Assembly: GCA_014706385.1 (NCBI GenBank)
Contig: JACGZH010000010.1
Coordinates: forward strand, 930,001-994,000
From: Phaffia rhodozyma
Lineage: Eukaryota; Basidiomycota; Tremellomycetes; Cystofilobasidiales; Mrakiaceae
Length of the DNA stretch: 64,000 nt
Direction of reading: 5' to 3'
Position numbers and translations under genes: made by a program. Below, piece by piece: positions 23,316-35,093 of this stretch; within the stretch, counting starts at the first letter, position 1; each line of letters starts with the position of its first letter. The notes below the pieces were generated by a model. It saw nothing but the letters and a program-made list of their open reading frames with translations. It was not told where the DNA came from and searched no databases.

Positions 23316-25812
23316 ATGTCTTCTTCAAGACAAACACATGCACAGAGCTCTGCCTCTAGACCACCAGACAGAACTCCGGAAATTTTCTCACCGAACGGGT
23401 TTCCTGTTGGTCATGGTTCAGTTAAAACCGGGAGTAAGCCGAGGAAAGCAATGAGCTCAGTTAAGGTCGTGCTCATCGGAGATTCTGGGTTAGTCGACCG
23501 CTCCTCAGGCCTAACAGGAACGTCAAGAAGCGAGAGAAGGAGACGGTAGCATTCTGATACTTGGATGTCTTCCCTGTTTTCTCTCTTCAATCTTCTCATC
23601 CCTGGCTGATGTCTATAGTGTAGGAAAGACAAGTCTGAGGAATCAGTACCTCTCACAGAAATTCTCTACAGCATACAAGGCAACTATTGGTTGTGACTTT
23701 GTTACCCAACAAATACCCGTATCGGAGGACATGACTGTAAACCTGGCCATCTGGGATACGGTTCGTGACCAGTTTGTCTCTTTGTCTCTTTGTCTCTTTG
23801 TCTAAAGAGAGCATCTCTATCTGTATGCTGATCACCTACATTTATATCCATCTCGACAGGCAGGACAAGAACGCTTCGCTTCGCTATCCTCTGCGTTCTT
23901 CAGAGGATCAGACGCAGCCATCCTCGTATATGACGTGACCAAGCCTGAGACCTTAGTCTCACTCAAGAAGTGGTTTTATGAGTTTGTCGACCGATGCCCC
24001 GTCCGAACTTTAGAGGACCGTCGTCGGTTCTGCTTTGTTGTCGTTGGCAATAAATCGGACAGACTGTCGTCGCCGAATTCAAACAAACAGCCGAACGGGC
24101 GTAAAGCCGAGTCCGAAGAGGTACAATGCGTAAGAGATGAAGAAGTGAGGAAACTATGGGAAGAATTGATTCCTCCTCGACTACCAAAGCAGCACGTAGA
24201 TAAAACAGATGGCGATGACGGAACCAACAAACAGAAGAGTGGGCCGCGTTCCAGCTTCTCGACATCCTTTGCAGCAGCGGCAGCTCGTCTTCGATCATTC
24301 TCATCGTTTTCATCCTCATCATCGATACCTGAGGGCTCTTCATCTGTCGGAGTCGCATCATCTGATCCTCCTACCGATACATCTTTAGAGCCGAATCATA
24401 CACGCTCGATTGATATTCACCATTGTCATATTCCTCCTAACCATTCAATATCCTCCGGATTGAAACCAGGCAATCACAGAACACGGTCGTGTTCTCCCGG
24501 AAAGCTTACAAATACGTACACTGGTACGGTTTATCACACCCCATCTTCCTCTTTCCGTGATCATCCTGAACTGCAATATCTCTCGAGAGAAGATCCTATA
24601 CCGTCGGACCCTTATGCCGTTCAACAAGATACTAGAGGCAATCCTAAGGAATCAGTTCCATTAGCTCCACCATCATTATCACCAGCGCCTATAACTCTTA
24701 CTACAGCACAGCGTACAGCTTCCTCCAACGAAAACCTTTTGGCGGCTGTGCCTGGAGATGTGAAACCGCTGGGCACACCTTCGGTCAAGACAACAGCTTC
24801 TTCATTCGTCTCGTTCAATACGGCCCGAACAAATCTGTCAGACGCGACGACCACGCTCCCGTCGTCCAATTCTCCCTCAGCTCTCTCTCTGTCCTCCTCG
24901 CTAGCTTCCATAGGTGGTGTGGCTTCTCCCTCTAATTCTTCCTTATCCTCATCGTCCTCCTTCTTCGCGTCCTCTGCGCTCGACAAACCAAAGACCTTCA
25001 AACGATCAGACTCGATGACGAGTCAAACATCAAAAAGTGGCGACACATATGCTTCATCCGCCTATTCCGCTGATTCGAGCACGTCAACTGTTCGACCCAA
25101 TGGTGCAAGTATCAGCGGCGGCCCACTCACTACTTTTACCCATGAACCGTCACCTCTTATCACCTCTACCTATACACCCAACCCATCTTCAGATCCAACC
25201 ACCGAAGGTATCTCGAGACCCAGATCTGACTCCGGCACCGAGACGGGAAGGCGGAATAAGAGCGCTATGAGAGACAGTAGGAACGAAAGCCGGCATCGAC
25301 ACAACAAATCGAGTCTCTCGTTTGTCACTACACCGGGCATAATATCTCCCTCAGCATCTATCGCAGAAGACCAGACGGGTTCATCGTCAGCGGCAACGGT
25401 CACCTCGATCGAATGGGCCCAGAAACAAGACGGCGGAACGGAAGAACCAACAATTCCTCCACCCTTAAGGGTATCAGGAGAGATGCCGATGTTATTCCTT
25501 GCCACCTCGGCAAAAACTGGCGAGGGCGTCAATGAGATTTTTGAGTATGTGGCCAAACGAGTTTGGGAAAGGTGAGTGCCTCTGTTTATTTTTCTTTTAA
25601 ATCCTTCTTCTTTCGAACTCTTTGTTCTTCGAGTTAATATCCATCTGTTCTGCATTGTGATCTTCGTTTATCGTTCTGAAAGGTGGGAGCATGAAAAATC
25701 TCATCCTATCGACCCATTAACAGCTTACGAAGACGACGAAGACTCATTAAGAAGTCGAAACATCGACGTCGCTAGGAAACAGAGCAATCAATCAAAAAGT
25801 AGATGCTGTTGA
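23316..25812 (+). CDS. Rab7-like small GTPase with about 440-residue insertion
   Basis: Four exons (23316-23488, 23619-23760, 23860-25571, 25683-25812) sum to 2157 nt, giving 718 residues, against about 205 for a normal Rab. GTPase motifs are intact: GDSGVGKTS (P-loop, residues 55-62), KATIGCDFVT switch I, WDTAGQERF (about 103-110), GNKSD (G4, about 168-172) and ATSAKTGEG (G5, about 653), then a C-terminal helix and KSRCC, a CC prenylation end. Switch and G4-adjacent sequence (ASLSSAFFRGSDAAILVYDV, EFVDRCPVRTLEDRRRFCFVVVG) is closest to Rab7/Ypt7. Between G4 and G5 lies a Ser/Thr/Pro-rich, low-complexity insertion without introns. There is also a 45-residue N-terminal extension; a second Met (M46) would start a standard Rab N-terminus. 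Function beyond endo-lysosomal trafficking is inference. A separate ordinary Ypt7 is expected elsewhere in the genome. Confidence 0.92.
23773..23803. repeat. Tandem TTTGTCTC repeat in Rab intron 2
   Basis: Nearly four copies of an 8-bp unit inside the intron 23761-23859. Confidence 0.9.
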
Positions 25813-26195
25813 GCCTCTCTTGCTTGCATCGTTTGGTTGCCACTCTCGTCACTACGTCGTTTTGCCTATAAATTTCTACGAACATGCCTTGTTCTAGATC
25901 ATTTCTGCTGCCTCCAGCCTCACCTATGAACTGTCTCAAAGAGTGGATCGTCCATGCTGCGCTTCTTCAAAGCCTAAATTGAGAGATCAACCGGTTGTCT
26001 GAATTGTGGCCAACTGAATAGTCTAGAGCAAAAGTCTTTACATTAATACATCTCACATGAAGCCTCAAATTAACTAAATCCCTTTTTAGTAAAAACGAGA
26101 ATAAAAATGAATATCAAACCCCTTTACAGTATTCAATCTTGCTAAAACAAGACAAGGATAGAGAAATCAAGTTTGGAAGGTTTTACACGCAGAGA
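25813..26195. other. Convergent 3' region, Rab / transcription factor 1
   Basis: 383 bp between two stop codons; no supported gene. Confidence 0.55.
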
Positions 26196-29100
26196 TTACC
26201 AAATCTCCCCGAATGAATCTTCCTGAGTAGGTTCTCCGGCTGCAGATGACTGAGATCCAAAGCTGGTGTGTAACAGGCGAACGTCAAGATCGGAAGCTGT
26301 AGAGCGAGAACGATAGAGGTTTTGATCAACTCATGTGAAGACTAGGACGAAAAAGAGATAAGTTGAGCGCAAGCTTACGCAGGAAGAAATTCTAAAAGAA
26401 CGAAGGATACAAAGAAAGAAGAAAATCACTGCATCAGGCGGCGTCATAACTTAACAGAAGAGAGCAAATCCCGTGAACAAACCTCCATTCCCGCCGAAGG
26501 GAGCTGGCTAGACCCAATATCAGAGCCATGTAGCCACCTGAAGATTAAACGACAGATAGTCAAACAATCGGTAATTAGGATATATAGAGTATCAACTGAA
26601 CCCGATTTGCATAAAAATGGCTTACAAGGGTACTTGGCCTCCTTCGGTCATATTTAGCCCCATCTGTTTGGAAGGCAGATCCCGCATTATAGTGTCAGCA
26701 TGGTTACTTCTGACTCTACCTTAAGTCCTTACAAGACAACATGTAATTAAAAGGATTAACCTTGCCCATCAGATCCTCCGTATAAGACCAATCGAAATCC
26801 ACCGAGTAATCCGGCGGACTCTCAAACTCTATACTTGACGTCGTCGTCGGCGCATCGAACGTTTGGCTCACTTCCACAGGGTATTCCTCTACCGGACTTC
26901 CCAACCCGGATTGCAGCATCGTGGACTGAGCGTATGTTTGGTTCACATTGGTAAAGTTTTCTGAAGACAATGGCGTGGTGGCAGTGGTGTTCTTGGCAAC
27001 AGAAGGTAAGGGGGTTGATCGACTCGTAGGAGATGGAAGTGCAGACGGAGGAGGCATCACTTTACGTCTTCGAGCGGACCGAAGAGTTAGTCGGATTGAG
27101 CGGGCATATCGACCAGCAGGCACTTTGGAACGATAATCCCAAATTAGAGAGAAGAACACAAGCAATTAGCAAGTAGTCAAGAAAACGAAGTTGTTACAGA
27201 ATATAGGGACGGACCGGATGCTAGGAGTTTCGCCAGCTGCTCAACATCTCGAGCTGTCTGTCGAAGATCTAACTCGGTAGGGAAAATTCGGGCCAACCGA
27301 ATGAGAAGAGTCGCCGCAAAAGCGGCCGAAATATCTATACATGCACATCCAGCCCAAGAGAAAGATTTTTAGGATATAAAGAACATTAACCATGATAGAA
27401 TACAAGAGACGAACGGGTATAATGCACAGCGAAAGGAAGAGACGCTCGGTATGCTTCGGCATGTAGACAGATATCAATACACTGTTGAGCGTTCCGAAGA
27501 GCGAGAAGAGCAAGCTCTCGTTGAGCTGGATGCATCTTCTGGACGTCGGCCGGGTTGTGGATCTTGCGCAATGCGGTACCTATGACAGACAAACCTACTA
27601 AGGATCTGATGTGGAAAACCTTCGATACTCGACAGAGAATTTACATACAGTTATGGAACAGTTGTGCATAACATTTTTCTGGACGACAACACGGATGGTT
27701 TTACAAAGGGATAAGGATTAGCGATCGACGTCTGATTGAACAAACAGAACATGCTTCAATGGAACTCACGAATTCTTGAATTTAGAAGGAGAGTTGCAAC
27801 GTTGAAGGTGAATTATTCCTGTATCAGAATTTTGACAAGTCGACTAATAACAGTAAAGACGAGAGAGAAACTCACTTTAACGACTGTCTGAAAAATGCTT
27901 CTCTCTCAGGTCCGAACTTCTCAGCTTCAAAACCCATCAGGAAGATGAAGTCAACCGTAGCAGAACAGGTCAGCATTGATTTGTTCAGCAAATATATTAC
28001 AAAGTTGAAATTTTATTCACCAATTCGAGCGTCCCACTCGTCGAACCAAGTATTGAAATCCAAGTTGGCCTGCTGCAATTTTTCTAGCGTGTCCGTCCCG
28101 ACTGCCACGTCTTCCGGAAGGTTATACAACTGAAGATGCAGGGGTGCTACAGAATCAATTGATCAGCCGGTCCAGACGGATAGTTGATACGATATTGATT
28201 ACACAATAGCACAGTATATTTTAAAATCAGCAAACCAATCTAATACCTATCCCGAAGTTTGAAGAGGCAGAGCAAACCGTAGAGAAATAGGGTAAGATTC
28301 TTGTCTCACCTCGAATTTTCATTATCTCCACAGAGGCAATCAACCGCCAGTCAGTATCAACCGCTAACGGATGAGACAAAAACTCTTTACAGCGCAGGAT
28401 AGTCTCATCTTCTCTGACGATCGGGGGACGACCTGTTCCATACGACATCTGATGCTCGATGAGGTACTGTCGAGATAACAGTAGTCACGGTGATGACAGA
28501 AGAAGAACGGATTTGAGCTAAACAAATCATCTTGAAGAGGAAGAAATATGGGGAAAGTACTAACGAGACAGAACCAGAGACGAGACATGATCACCAGCGG
28601 ACGATCTTCTTCTAGCTGAAGAGGTGTCTTGCCGGCACCCATTCCACTCCTAACTAACTTTAAGAAAGCAGAATGACAGCCTACTCTCCGCCAGCCATAC
28701 AGGCGACATTTTCATGTAACCATCCACATGTGAGTCCGACTGTTCGACGACTGATTGAATATCTGACGAGAAAAGAGATACAACGTACCAATTTCGAAGG
28801 CTAGTCGAACGGCATGACCAGCCAGAAGCCAACCGTACTCATTAAAGCCAGCCATGAGGACTGATAGCATGCTCTCCAATGAATCTGATCAGTATACTAT
28901 GTCATACGCGAAACCAAGTAGAGCGGATATAAATGTTCTCACTTGTGGCTTGTACGGCCTCCACTCGAGTACGTGATTTGAATAGTCTTTTACAAAACCG
29001 GAAGAAGTCAAAACGAGGCGAGATCAACCTCTCAACGAGCTGTAGTCTTGATCGCACAAAATGAGAATCTACGCACGTTTCCTGAGAGATCTTTCGAACA

Positions 29101-31792
29101 TGATACCATAGATTAGTTTGTAGTTCCGATCTTGGTCCTGTGGGAAATCACCATTAGAACCCCTTCTTGAGACGTGAATAGACGATTCAAACCCATATGA
29201 AGAGAGAAATAGAATAAGAGATCTTACGACCACCATCCCTGATTCTTGCGCCCGTGAAACACATGACCGAGATTGAGAATGGAGACCGCCTCTTCAATCT
29301 ATATGGGTTCATTCACATCCACGATATCCAGTGATCAGTTAATCAGATCTATTGCACAAAACAAGGATGTGAAAGACAGAAAAGAAGACAAACTCGTCAA
29401 AAGTATCTCGACCCGGTTCGTATATTGGTAGAAATTGATGGGCACCAGACCAAAACCTATCAACGACATACCCCAAAAGATCAAAGGCGTGTGTCAACAT
29501 CGGTTCGAATAGATAAGAAGGGTGACAGCGAGAAGAGATGAGAAGGTTTCACTTACAACTCGAATAACGTCCTTGCCTCCTCGTCTCCTACCAACCCAGC
29601 ATCAACGCAGTCCAAAATGACCCCGTTTGGCCCTACAGGTGGACCGCCAATACTTCCTCTCATTCCTGGACCTTCTTCCAGAGCAGTATTCTTTATCCCT
29701 CCATTTTCCTCATCCGGTTTATTCCCTGCTGCTCCTAGTCCTCTTTCTGACTTGATGCGGCCTGTTCCTGCGCCTCCTCTAGAGGCACCACTAGTACTAG
29801 TCCTTTTACCTCCCGTATCAGTGTTTAGCTTTTCCTTCTTCTCATGACTCTGCTCTTCTTTCGGGTTATCCTGGAACCTCGCGCGCTTACTCGGCCTCGC
29901 CTCACTACCTGCCCCGGCCAGTAACATCAACGCACTTATTCCTCCTCCATCTTCCTCAGTTTCTTCTTGCCTGACAGACACAACAGCTTGATCTATTTGA
30001 CCACCGGCCGCTTGAGCAAGGTCACCCATAGCTCCTAGAGGATTAGTCAATGCGCTAGAGGGGAGTTCCATCTCAAGCTCTAGTTCGTTCTCATCCGCTT
30101 CGGAACCGGCTGGAGATGTCCTGGCCGATGAAATTTGAGGTGCGAACAAACCATGATGATTTGGATGTGGGTATGAAGAGAGATGGGAAGATGAAGTTGT
30201 GGCTGGGGACGGGTTAGATGTGGATGTTGAAGCCGACGTTTGCGGTAGAGATGGATAGAAATGAGGCTGATCGAGTCCAGAAGTCGTTCGACGAAGTGTT
30301 GAGCTCGCTCGATTGTTCAATTTATCTGAAACAGAAGGCGAGATGGATGAGGATGTCTCTTGCTGATTACTCGTATTTGTGGACGACAGTGAGCTGTTCC
30401 CTCCACCACTAGCATTACCAGCACCATTTCCAGATGTTGACCCAGTGGTTCTTTGAGAACCAAACGTATCTAACCAAGGCAGCCTATTAGGCAACGGATA
30501 GGGGTGATTTGGTAAGATACTTAAAGGCGTGTTTGACAAATTCCGAAGGGATTGAGAGGACGATGATGTATGATCAGCCAGACCCCCTGGTCTACTCGAA
30601 CGTCGATTGGTCTCGCCAGGTGGCTGAAGAGAGCTTGAGCCAGGTGCTTGAAGAGTGTTTGACATGAGAAGCGCGTTGCTTAGCTGATCCAAACCCGAAG
30701 AAGCATAACTCGACGAAGCGCGCCCGTCAGTAAAAGACGACTCTACATCTCCTCTTGCGCTTCCTGATTGATTTTGATACCCAGAAGAGTTGAAGGTATC
30801 TGGAGGGTAGTTTGAGGACGAATACTTGGCAGGATAACCTGACGGATCATAAGATGTAGATCCATGGTGAGGCGAGCGTAAAGCGTTCGACGGATGGGGA
30901 TGGGGATGAGGATGAGGATGAGAATGGGGATAGTAATCTCCCGAATATGGCGCTGATGGTGGGGGAGGATATGTAGAAGTTCTTTGAGGCTCAGTTAGAG
31001 AGGTAGATGGTGGGGCTTGTAGACCAGCTGTGGCTTTGAGGGTCGAGACCAATTCGGTCAGAGTCGACTGTATGGACGTCACTTGGCTTTCGAGATGCTT
31101 GATTCGTCTGGAAGCCGTTGAAACCCCATTCTCTATCCATCAGACGAGATCTTTGCAAGAACATACTGACAGCATAGAGACAAAGATGGATACAGATACG
31201 TACTCTTCGCCCACTTGAGGTCCATCCTTGGCTGGCTTTTCAAACAAGCAACTTAACCCAGCGTTTTTGCATCTCTTACAGGGAGGATCCTCTGCTCCTA
31301 TACATCGCATCTACAGCGAGACGCGCCACGTGTCCAGAAGCACAACCATCTTAGTCTTCATTTAAGAATACAACGCATCGAGTAGAGTGACTAAAACGAA
31401 CCTTTTGTTTTCTACAATTGTTCTGATGAAACAAATATGATTCGTTTTCGAGAGTTTGATGGACCCACGGAAGGAAATACAAGCAAAGCACGACCCCAAC
31501 CAGTGAGAGTGGTGGAATTGGATACACAAACAGACGTAAAAGCAGTGGAGAAAAAGAAACAAAAGATCAGTTTAAATCCATAGTACTCTGGTCTCACTCA
31601 CTTCTCCCAAGATACTGAGACCTATCTCGATCGGGTAAAGGTGAGAGAAAGCGAAGCATCGACACATACACAAGCTCTGGACGTCCGGTTCAACGCAGTC
31701 TTTGTTCTCTGCCCACCCGATGACTTTGACGGGCCATCCTCGTCCGATCCATCCTGATATGTCCTGCTAGGGGACAAAGGAGATTCAGACAT
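26196..31792 (-). CDS. Zn2Cys6 transcription factor 1 with fungal-specific TF domain
   Basis: Nuclear DNA-binding regulator. ATG at 31792; stop TAA at 26198-26196. The N-terminus is spliced from 31792-31670, 31422-31402 (21 nt) and 31310-31200, and gives RTSRACNNCRKQKMRC followed by CKRCKNAGLSC. The six zinc ligands fall at C41, C44, C51, C59, C62 and C69 (C-x2-C-x6-C-x7-C-x2-C-x6-C). A coiled-coil linker (STASRRIKHLESQVTS) precedes about 500 residues of Ser/Pro/His-rich disordered sequence (about 31130-29570). Many small exons from about 29550 to 27230 then encode the middle homology region, starting at DEEARTLFEL. The C-terminus holds a basic stretch (RSARRRKVMPPPS), an acidic SPPDYSVDFDWSYTEDLMGK and the last exons ending EDSFGEIW. 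Target genes are unknown. Exons in 29550-27230 were not individually resolved. Confidence 0.87.
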
Positions 31793-32031
31793 GACCTTCG
31801 ATGTGCGTACGCTCTGTATATGAGGGCGTCAGATGGCAAATAGCTGGTCGTTTGGGTTCTGGCATCCCTCTCTGCAGTTGTTCTTTCATTTTGCGGAACA
31901 TCGGGCCCAGATGTCCGTGGGTTATGTAGCAACAGACTTAGGTGAGAATCAAACTCGTATTCGAATATTCCCGCTCATCGATCAACACCCATAACCTGTA
32001 CACAAACACATACACACACGTATACACTCTA

Positions 32032-34791
32032 CTAACCACTGAGCGGAAGCCCACAGATGTCACAATCACCACCAGCGTGATCGTTTTCGAAAGTGCAATG
32101 TGGACAGACCGCGCTACCACCTCCGCCACCTCCTGAACTGAACGGGTCGTCTAGATCTGGTGGGATCTCGAAACCATCCATATCCATCGAGTCGGATCCT
32201 GTCTGTGGCTGTTGTTGCTGCTGTAGTCGTTGTTGTTGTTGTGCTACAAAAGTTTCCAGAGAGTATTAGCTAAGTGAGGCCATCCTGACGAAGAATAAGA
32301 GAAATAGAATTCACCTTCAGCAGCAGCTTCAACAATGCTCATCAGATTCCTCCATCCATCTGTCTGAGCGAGCTCCATCAACGCGTCGAATTCTCCTTCT
32401 GGCCTTGAATGGCCTGTAGCTACCCTACAAAGCAGCTTCATCTCCTCCTTTATAAAGAAAAAGACAGATTGAGAAAATACAGCCATCGGGTGAGCTTATC
32501 TCGTTCGACGAATTCACAATACAAGTAGCAACAAAATCGTCTCGAACCTGGTTGAAACCTCCTTCTTTCTGCAAAAACCTTAGAAGCTCCCAGTCACCTG
32601 CCCAACGCTCAACCTCTTCGCTCTTGAAATCTAAAGCAGAGCCGTCTCCTAAGATCGGCAATAGTCCCTTGATAACCTGACTCATTGACGGCTGCTCGAC
32701 CGAGGACGACAGCAATCGATTTGACACCGGAAATTTGAAAGAAGGAAACAGTGGTGCGGGTGAAACGGGGAAACCATGGGTCAAGTTGACGAGAAGATAT
32801 TCGACTGGGAAGCATGGTTTGGCTGATTGTTTGACTTGAAGCTTATATTCATTCTTGAATCTAAATCGCGCACGTCGCATCGGCCAGATCAATTTAATAT
32901 AAAAAAAGAACCGTGGGCAAAAGAGGTTTGAAGGAAGACTTACGTGTAGAAGACATCCGGTACGTATCTCTTTTCTCCTTCTCTCTTGACGCGAACAATT
33001 CCTGGATCTACACTGGCTTCGATCATATCCGCCTCCAACATGGCAACTGCCTGTTCACTTGCCTGGAAAGCCATGACATCGACACCTCCCTCTTCCGTGC
33101 CCGTCAAAACACATGTAACGAACCGAGACCCAAATCGGCCGATAGGCGATAGCCTAGTGGATAATGGATGAGCCGACTGGAGGCGAGCGGAGAAAAGAAG
33201 CTCGAGAGAGGATAGATAGTACGATTGAGGATGTCGCTTGTAGAGAACCTTGGTGATATCATCTGGTGACCTGTTGATCAGTAGCGCCGAGAAAGAGTTG
33301 AGTCTTTGAGTTAAACGCTCAGAAGGAAGATGACCCTGATAAAACATATAACTCACGGTGTCAAATCACTGTACAGCACACCGACAACTTCTAATCCTTT
33401 GGCGCACCACCCTGCAAGCTCCTGTACGCTCTTTTCTTCATCCCAAGGCACGTCCACTGACACACCGTCGACTTCACTCTCCTGTATCGGCTCACACACA
33501 GCCTCAACCACAGCTTTTACACCCATCGGCACATTCTCGTATGGCTCATACTTTCCAATCAGCCATCCTAGCCGCTGCTGGCCCGATCGCCTCCAACCCT
33601 CAAGGAACCGGTCGACAAGGGAGGGGGTAGCAAACTCGACATGATCTACCAAACGGAAAGGCTGCGATTGGAGAGTGATGGCTGAGGGCTGACATTTCGA
33701 ACAGATACCGGACGGCCATGATGGATGTGACCCGGACGGACAAGGTATCGTGACTTTGTAATCCAAAGGGTCCAAAGGAGGCAACGATGTACTCGAAGTA
33801 GACGTTTGGGAGGCTGAAACTGATCCAGTGATCTTTCGAACGTATGCAGGGAAAGACAAATGCTTGATTTTGTGTTCGGCATGGTAGTTCGCATCGTAAG
33901 GCTGGCATGGACAAAAGATAGTCCGCGAGGCATAAGAAATGTATAATCAGATGAACGGTATGCAATGACTAGCAGGACGTTTACTCACTTCTAACGGCGT
34001 ACAATAGTCACACATTCCTTTATCTCCGTGTCGGCACATTTTATTATCCCTTGAGCGAGGAATCATTCCGTGCAGTGATCGATAGTATTTGTCGACTGTA
34101 GAAACCACCAAGAGGATTGGTTAAATACCGTGAGAAGGCGCCGTTTTGACACAAGTACTAAGACAAGCTCACCTTCTGCTTCATCGACTTTTGAAAGGTC
34201 TACCCGGTTCGCGTTGAAGACTGTCGATATCGGGTCAGTTGGGACATCGGCCAAAGGGGTTGAGATGAAGCCAGACGCCAATGTTGCGGCTGTATGGGTG
34301 GGCGCAAGAACGGAGGCTTTTTTGAGCGGCGCTTCCCCAATTTTATATTCTAAAAAGAGAAGTTCGCCATTTCTGAGAGCATCAATAAATACTGAGAATC
34401 GTAAGAAATCTATTATCTGACTTGGTTGTAGCATCGATGTCCAGAGCATGAAAGAAAGGATTACTGACTGGAACCCCATGTCGCTCACTGATCTACCGGT
34501 CAAGGCGTCAAGGCTGAGTCTCTCGCCAGACGAGCCAGGCTGATTGGATATGGTTATTGAACTAGAGTCCACATCATCTGGCACACTATCTATGATCTGA
34601 ATTGTTTGTTCCATTTGATCGTTCAGAAACATAGGATACGTAAAGATCGTCGTCAGCATATTTAACGTGTGGAGAAAGATAAACCAGAAGGAACTGACTT
34701 TCTGAGCGAGATCTTGACCGGATGTGGTCTTTGCTACGACAATCCTGGAAGTTCCCTCTTTGGATCTCAGTCTGATGGTGAGAGAATCCAT
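32032..34791 (-). CDS. NPL4: NPL4, Cdc48/p97 cofactor
   Basis: Subunit of the Ufd1-Npl4 adaptor that feeds ubiquitinated proteins to the Cdc48 ATPase (ERAD, ribosome and chromatin extraction). Start [16 protein letters not shown] is a ubiquitin-like UBX-type fold. Next comes the NPL4 zinc-finger region, with [20 protein letters not shown]. The MPN-like NPL4 domain follows: [71 protein letters not shown]. The far C-terminus after a Gln run is an NZF-type finger ([19 protein letters not shown]), which binds ubiquitin in the metazoan protein. Budding-yeast Npl4 lacks this finger, so its presence here is notable. The 5' leader contains a (TGA)n tract at 34835-34857. Head-to-tail with transcription factor 1, 239 bp apart. 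Confidence 0.96.
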
Positions 34792-35093
34792 GCTGATTGT
34801 GAGAAGAGGATGAAGGATACAAGAGAGAGCTTCTTGATGATGATGATGATGATGATGGTAGGATAGAGGATGAGCAGCAGAAAGAGAGATCGATGATGTG
34901 GAAGGGTTGTCACGTGTGTGGCGAGTGATCACATAGGTCAGCACAGCTTCGGTACCCACACCCACACCCGTACCCACACACACCGGCCGTCGCTGATCTT
35001 GGAAGACCATAACGACCACAGTCTTTATCTGATCAATCCATCCATCAGTCTTGCTCTTATCTACTCATCCACTACTAGTCCCTCCTTTACAAG
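34792..35093. other. Divergent promoter NPL4 / SERINC with (TGA)n and C/A-rich tracts
   Basis: 302 bp. Contains a TGA/ATC triplet run (34835-34857) in the NPL4 leader and CACACCC-type repeats near 34955-34983. No gene. Confidence 0.6.
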
